DNA from: Pomacea canaliculata
Lineage: Eukaryota; Mollusca; Gastropoda; Architaenioglossa; Ampullariidae
Length of the DNA: 64,000 nucleotides
NCBI RefSeq assembly: GCF_003073045.1
Contig: NC_037601.1
Coordinates: 22,232,150 to 22,296,149 of the forward strand
Reading direction: 5' to 3'
The notes beneath the pieces were generated by a model. It did not search any database and was not told the origin of the DNA. It saw nothing but the letters and a program-made list of their open reading frames with translations. Made by a program: the position numbers and the translations under genes. Of this stretch, positions 58,160 through 64,000 are shown in pieces. Numbering within the stretch: position 1 is the stretch's first letter; every line of letters begins with the position of its first letter.

Positions 58160-59795
58160 ATTGCTGTTGACATATTGGAGTACGCTATGTGCTGCAACAT
58201 TAGCTTTAGTGTTGAATCTGTTCCCCAACGCAATGACTGCACAGGAGAAATTCTCGTCTCATACCACCTTTCAAAAGACAATGATGTGTTTATTTGGTAA
58301 TTGCAAATTTTAGCTGACTTTTTCAATATTATCAGCTTATTTTGGATTTTTTCCCAGTCTAATATGTGTCATTTGGCAATTAGAGATTTATAATTCACGG
58401 CTGTTTAAGCCCTAACCCTGACGTACAAGCGCTCAGTGAAAATTGCTGGAAATAGAGCATAAAGTATCGCACAAATATATTCCAGTGGTATTTAATGACA
58501 AAAGAGGCACGAGCGATTTTATATTACTATTTTTCCACTAAGCACACCTGGATTTGTCGATAAAACAGGAAGTGACGAAATGGAAGTATTTCTGAAATTA
58601 GCGTCGTCTGCATAAGCTGAATTCGAAGCGAAAATATGTAATCCTCAATAGAAGAAAACAGACCATTCTGTTCCTGATTGTTCTTTTCGACACTCATATG
58701 GAGTTTGTTCTCATTTAGGAAATCCTAAAGATAATGGCAACAAACGCCAGCGGATGAGCTTTCTATTGTTCCGAGGTCTGTAGATACAGATCCCTGCTTT
58801 GCTCAAACGTGCTGTGCGAACTTTGTCCCTACACAGCACTCAAGAATTTACTCAAAATATTTCAAAAGTGATCGTTATCCAATTACTTATACAGTACAAG
58901 CAAGTCTTTGACGTTCGGTAAAAAGAAGAGATCTCCACAGACCACTGTTTGTCTCAATGAGCTTATAAAGCGTGAATTAATGTGACTACAGACTTCTATG
59001 ATTTAGTAAGTCTGTGAATGTGACTATATAAACCGGAAACTTTAAGAACACCAGCCTCGTTCTAGTCGTTAAATCATCTACAAGCAGTCAATTAAGACAA
59101 ATTTGTGGTATTGGTAGTAATACGTACTGTATATCTTACATGTATTTCACAATACTTCACCACTTTGCTATAGGATCATGCTCAAGGTCTGTTTTATCTC
59201 TAACATGAAAAGTGTGTCCGCAGTTACAAGCAGGATAAACATTTATGAATGGATCAGACCTAAAACTAATACGTAAGTGATCAGACCTTACGCTACACCA
59301 GTATCTTTGGGCCGCTATAGCTAGAATTCTGAATAAAACACCAATAATTAAGCCGCGCACAGATAGAAAGTACCAGAGTACATAAAAGAGGGATATATTA
59401 TTAATTATTGTGCCATATGGGTTTTTAAAAATGGTCTACAAAAATCAAATGTGATTTTGTTTCTGTACAGAATAATAAATCAAAAACAGTGGGTATAAGC
59501 CCACACTCCCTCGTCGCTTTAGTATCCAAACATAAAAACACAACAAAAGTAATAATTATGATTGCAGCAGGACTGCGAGGGAGCACGAATACACGTTCAC
59601 GGTGGGAGCGACTGATCGAGCGACTGGAGGATCGTATAGCTGACATCCACACAGTATATCAACAGACTCGGCAGACAAAAGAAACATACACTGAAGCCTA
59701 CCACAACAACAAAGCTCTCAAACGATTCCGAGATTGTTTTCAGCGTCTTTTCATCTTAAGAATATTATAATAACAAACTTCAAGGGATCCCACCG
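58160..59795. other. Intergenic DNA upstream of CCDC113
   Basis: No gene was recognised. A block near 59496-59630 resembles one upstream of TCF25 near 23500-23612 (see findings). Short hydrophobic minus-strand frames overlap both blocks but have no family support. Confidence 0.5.
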
Positions 59796-59807
59796 CACTT
59801 CCGGTTG
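59796..59807 (+). promoter_or_regulatory. ETS/GABP-type site in the presumed CCDC113 promoter
   Basis: CACTTCCGGTTG, identical to the 12-mer upstream of TCF25, lies 53 bp upstream of the start codon. Motif-based inference. Confidence 0.5.
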
Positions 59808-59834
59808 ACATGACCTTTTTACAGCCCCGGATGT

Positions 59835-59847
59835 GTCGCTTGGCAAC
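59835..59847 (+). promoter_or_regulatory. RFX X-box at the CCDC113 start
   Basis: GTCGCTTGGCAAC fits the X-box consensus RYYNYY-N(1-3)-RRNRAC at every position, with a one-base spacer. It ends 12 bases before the CCDC113 ATG. RFX factors drive ciliary genes through such sites in nematodes, flies and vertebrates, usually close to the start. Gene identity and position support a real site. Binding is not shown. Confidence 0.6.
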
Positions 59848-59859
59848 TTCTAAAGCAAA

Positions 59860-62800
59860 ATGGAAGCGGAGACGGTCAGTTCGGATACAGGCAACGAAAC
59901 AGAAATTGACGACCGTTTACAAGCTTTAGACAATGAGGACCTTTATCAGTTTGTCGAAGAAACCATGTAAGAATCTAGATCAGTTTTAATTATACATGTA
60001 ACTGTTTTGTTTTAGCTAGTAGAGGATTTATTATTATCCCTCGCAGTATAGTCGCTTCTATAAATAGAACGATACTGCCGAAGTAGCAACACTATACCTA
60101 CGTTGCATACTGCTAATACACTAGAAATGAATCACATGAAAAAGGAATATTTTGCACACAAAATCTGTGTGACTGACTATTGCATTTTTCACTGTGGAGA
60201 TCATAACAGAGGGGAGAAAATGGATGTACAGTATTGCACATGAAAGCACATATGAAAATTAGATATTTTTCTGAGAACTAGTTCTAAAGTAAAGATCTTT
60301 CATTTAGATGGCCATGCAAGTTCTCAAATCTCCCTCTCTATTGTCTGAACCCAGGTTGATAAAGAATTGTCATTATCACTCACCACCGTGTTGTCTTTCT
60401 CAGAAAATGAGCAATGAAAATTAAGGCAAGGGGGAAAAAAGTGTTAAAAATTATGCTTTTTTTTATATAAGTAAATTTTAGAGAGAAACTCACTATGAAA
60501 GACTATAGCAGGCTCCCAAAAATTCCTCACTGCCTCAGAACACTGCTAAAAAATTTATACTACATCTCTAATATGATTCCAGACGCTCCAATAAAGTCCT
60601 TGAAACAGAAACACAAATGTTTGAGAAATTTCTTCACCATGTAGACCCAAAGGAACGTAGTGGGCGCTTTTCAAGCAGTTCTGGTGTCTCAGGACATTTT
60701 GGACGTGATGACTTTCCCATGGGTGGTCAAAAACGCCCAAAAGTTCACAGCCTACTGTCTGACCGAATTTTAAGACTCACTGCAGAACAGAAATGTGACA
60801 TTGCCCAGCGCGAGATTGAGGAGTTAAGAGATGATACAGAAAAGCTTCAAGAGGAATCAGAAAAAGTCCTGGACACTTATCGAGTAAGAAGGGAAATGTT
60901 AAATGCAAATTTTGCTATAAGTACTGGATTTTTATTATCAGCTGAAAATAAAGTAAAAAAAAATTATTAAGAGCTGCAGCTTTGCTGTGAAGCTTACAAA
61001 TGTGTGCTCCCTTACACTACATCTGATCTATTTGTAAAGTCCCATTTTCAGTTGCATGCAATGCTTGTCTAAAACATTCAGAATGTCAAGCATACATAAG
61101 AAATGGAAAAGAATGCACAGTCAAACTGGTGTCATAATATTGTTGTTAGGCAATCATGGAAGAGGCAGACATGCGGCTTGCAGAAACAAAAAAGGAATCA
61201 TATGAGTTTGAACGCGATATTTTAAAAGGATCAGTCAATAGTCGCACATCAAAAGTTATTGCTGAGAAGGTCTTGCGATACTTTGATGATCGACTCAAGG
61301 GAAGGGTAAGTCAAAACTTATGACTTAGTACCTGTTAGGTCAATGGCACTTTTTTTCAAATTTTGGGTAGTATAGAAAGCAGCAGGGTAGAAAATCTGCT
61401 GTTTATTTTTTTTTTTTAAACATTACATGAGGAAAGCTTCTCTTTTGTAATAAACAAAGTTTAGACTAAACTGCTGCAGTATTTATTGTTAAAAACAATT
61501 GCAAACTTGACTCAGTATTTTTAAATAAGCTTGTGACCTGCACTTTATATTAATGTGTTGGCTTGAATTCATTCATAGATACCACTGGACAATGCAATTG
61601 GTCATTTCATCATATGCTTATGCAATTTAAGTGTCATAAATAATCTATTTAAAACTCACTTTGTCTTTTAAAAAAAATTCAGGATTCACTGATAGAAAAA
61701 CTACGACTGAAAAATGCGACCTTCAAAGTACAGAAGAAAAAACTTATTCTTCAACTTAAGCAGGTGAGATTTTTAAGAAAACAAAACCACATCAGCAGCT
61801 TTTATCTTCTCCACACTTCTTTTGTCTTGTGTAACTTTTTCATTTCATATCCATTTACGTGCGTGTGCTACTGCTTAGTGCTACATGTATTAACTTCCTA
61901 AAAAGGCATGGTAGAAGGTGCTAAGGCCATGTAGCTAATGCACTTCATTTTGAAACAGAGGGTTGTTGAGACTCACCTTGCCTTGTGAAAAACTTGCCAT
62001 CCCCACTAATCAGATAGGTATCTGACTTTTATGGGAAGGTAACAGTCAGTGGAAAGAGAGGATTGAATACTGCTTTTGATGTCATGAACTATAGTCACAG
62101 TCGCCCACTTTTAATTCGCTACTCTTATGGCCATTATATTATGGAAATCTCTACCTTTTACCTTTACCAAGCAATACATCTTTGTGGATTGCACTAAAAT
62201 TAAATCATAGGATTCAAGATTTCCATCATTTATCATGCTGCACATGGGGTAATAATAATAAATTCAAAATTCTGAAAGTGCATGCTCTTAGCACTTAAGA
62301 ACAAGAACAAAACATGGACAGCATACAAGGGACAGAAAAACAAACATATAACATATGAACTAGAAAAGAATAAACAACCATACTAAACAAAGAATAAAAT
62401 CAAATACAGAAAAACACAAAGAGGAACCAAACAAGAACAAGAGCTGAGATTAACATGATATTGCACAACGAAGGGTGTGAAAAAGAACTAGCATTATGGG
62501 AAAGGGTGTTAGGAGTAATGTTTATGGAAGATGTGCATTTTCAGTGCCCATTTAAAGGATTCAGTAGTGGGTAGGTGGCGGATATTGAAAGGGAGAGAGT
62601 TCCATTGTTTGGCTACACAATAGCTAAAACTCTTGTGGCTAACATCCTGTGGGTAACAGCATAATAAAAGGTGCTACAGCCAATGCTGGCAGTAAGGTAA
62701 CATCATGTCTGCTACTATGGACAGCCAAGGTCAGTTAGTCTTACATTCATGTTTTTCACAATATGCGAAAAAAACAGAGATAAATCACCAAATAATTTTA

Positions 62801-64000
62801 AAGGCCACATAACTAAAAAGAAGAAAAATATCTGGTGGATAAGGAATCCAATTTGACTTTGTCAAAAATGGCAAAAAGGCAAGGTGTTAATCTTGAATTA
62901 GGTCTTTTCTTCGTGACCATGTTTGATATCTTTTTTTGGTATACAGAAAGAAGAGATGGGTGAAGTACTGCATGAAGTGGACTTTAACCAGTTGAAGATT
63001 GAGAATCAACAGTACCTGGAGCGCATAGATGAGAGGAACCAGGACTTACTGCGCCTGAAGTTAATGGCCGGCAACACCCTACAGGTTCTCAATTCTTACA
63101 AGGTGCGATGGTATCACTTCCCATTTTGAGTTAATTTTAATGTCAGAGGTGCATGGATCATTATGATGAATATTATTGCTTTGTTTGGTGTCAGCATTTG
63201 ACAATGCCTAATGAAATAAGAAATCAGAATCTGTTTTGCAGAGACGATTATGTATTTTATTTTATATGGTCAAACTTGTATATATTCTGTTATGGTTAAT
63301 CTAACTTGCATCTCAGAACTTAAAAAAACTAAAAGCAAAGTTTGACTATGATGAGGAAGTTAGACTTACAGCATTGTTTCATCAGCATGACACCATGTAT
63401 GGTATTATGATAAAAAATATCTTGATTTGAAGCAGAAAGCACAAATGTCCCTGTCCATATGTTGTTGTCTTAGCTAGTGGAACTCAAAGAAGTGTCAGAA
63501 GATGTGTGAAGAGGCCATGTGGGCCTATAGATGGATAGTATGATTTAGTGATTATACTAAGCAAATTAAGTTGTCATCTGTTTTATTACATCTGTTTTCA
63601 GAAAAAACTGAACACTGCAACAATGGAGTCAGAGAGACTGGCATCTGAAATCACAGCCAGGAATGATCTTCTGTCAAAAATTGACGCAGAGACAGATTTT
63701 GTTGAAGATGTAGTTATACACCACTAGAATGTTGCTTACTTAAAAATTATGGAAGGATGAATTTTGTGCAAGACATGTTTATGGGTCAGAGAAAGAATCA
63801 CCGAGCATGACAGATATTTCTCAATAAAGAGAGAGTGCTATAGACTGCTATATGAATACAGAACTTTTCACGGCCATGTGCACCTGTACTAATGTGAATG
63901 CATTGCAATCCATCGTATAAGAAAGATTTCCTTATGAGGCCAAAATAACTGTTTGCACAGATTTCGCCATTAAAGTCATATGAAAGGACAAATTCTGTAA
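59860..64000 (+). CDS. CCDC113: CCDC113 (CFAP263), 5' part; gene runs past the window end
   Basis: Exons: 59860-59966, 60583-60883, 61150-61305, 61683-61763, 62947-63102, 63602-63709 or beyond. All introns are GT-AG and the phases join. The acidic N-terminus MEAETVSSDTGNETEIDDRL precedes the conserved ETQMFEKF. Long heptad-rich coiled coil follows: LTAEQKCDIAQREIEELRDD, AIMEEADMRLAETKKE, EFERDILKGS, KLRLKNATFKVQKKKLILQL, LHEVDFNQLKIENQQYLERI and LKLMAGNTLQVLNSYKKKL. These match vertebrate CCDC113 in order. About 300 codons are present; the vertebrate protein is about 377. The last frame reaches a stop at 63725-63727, but the family continues here and a GT follows GAAGAT at 63710, so that stop is probably intronic. 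Known role: with CCDC96, near the N-DRC and radial spoke 3 of motile axonemes. Confidence 0.92.
62250..62615 (-). mobile_element. 3' end of a LINE, type B, in CCDC113 intron 4
   Basis: On the minus strand the frame QWNSLPFNIRHLPTTESFK, followed by HIFHKHYS and a stop, is a LINE reverse-transcriptase C-terminus. The tail contains AGTGCTAAGAGCATGCACTT and ends in TTATTATTATTA. The order, stop position and tail match the plus-strand copy at 39080-39456. Confidence 0.75.

Overview
This window is animal nuclear DNA. Its genes are split by GT-AG introns, the sequence is A+T-rich with long non-coding stretches, and it carries SINEs, LINE 3' ends, MITE-like elements, a 5S rRNA-derived copy and a complete Ty3/gypsy-type LTR retrotransposon. 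The proteins have clear animal orthologues, and one is a motile-cilium protein. The repeat set looks lophotrochozoan, most likely a gastropod mollusc. That is inference; nothing in the window fixes the species.

Layout. Positions 1-23.4 kb hold no gene I can recognise, only SINEs, a 34-bp minisatellite, simple repeats and a LINE tail. 23,935-39,972 (+) is a complete 17-exon TCF25 (NULP1, orthologue of yeast Rqc1) gene. I could join every exon in phase to a 677-residue protein, close to the vertebrate length. Intron 7 carries a 4.6-kb gypsy-type element inserted antisense, with two identical 181-bp LTRs and a perfect 5-bp target duplication. Intron 1 carries a SINE with target duplications, intron 14 an inverted-repeat MITE, and intron 16 a LINE 3' end.

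43,531-46,380 (+) is a NIPSNAP-family gene. It has a short Arg-rich first exon that reads as a mitochondrial targeting sequence, then five exons. 51,190-53,994 (+) is a tandem second NIPSNAP gene with the same intron phases and nearly the same exon sizes; its first exon was not found. 54-59.5 kb is repeat-rich and includes a GGGCCC-bearing repeat in two ~96% identical copies and a 5S rRNA pseudogene. 59,860 to the window end (+) is the 5' part of CCDC113 (CFAP263), a coiled-coil ciliary protein. Its start codon lies 13 bp downstream of a full RFX X-box match.

The genes do not form one pathway. TCF25 works in ribosome-associated quality control, NIPSNAPs are mitochondrial proteins, and CCDC113 belongs to motile cilia. 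A shared regulatory feature is a CACTTCCGGTTG ETS-type site just upstream of TCF25 and CCDC113, with the reverse form ACCGGAAGT upstream of the first NIPSNAP gene. I found no unknown multi-gene system. The most notable points are the very young but frame-broken retrotransposon, the NIPSNAP tandem pair with a shortened second domain, the X-box, and the 5S-derived copy.
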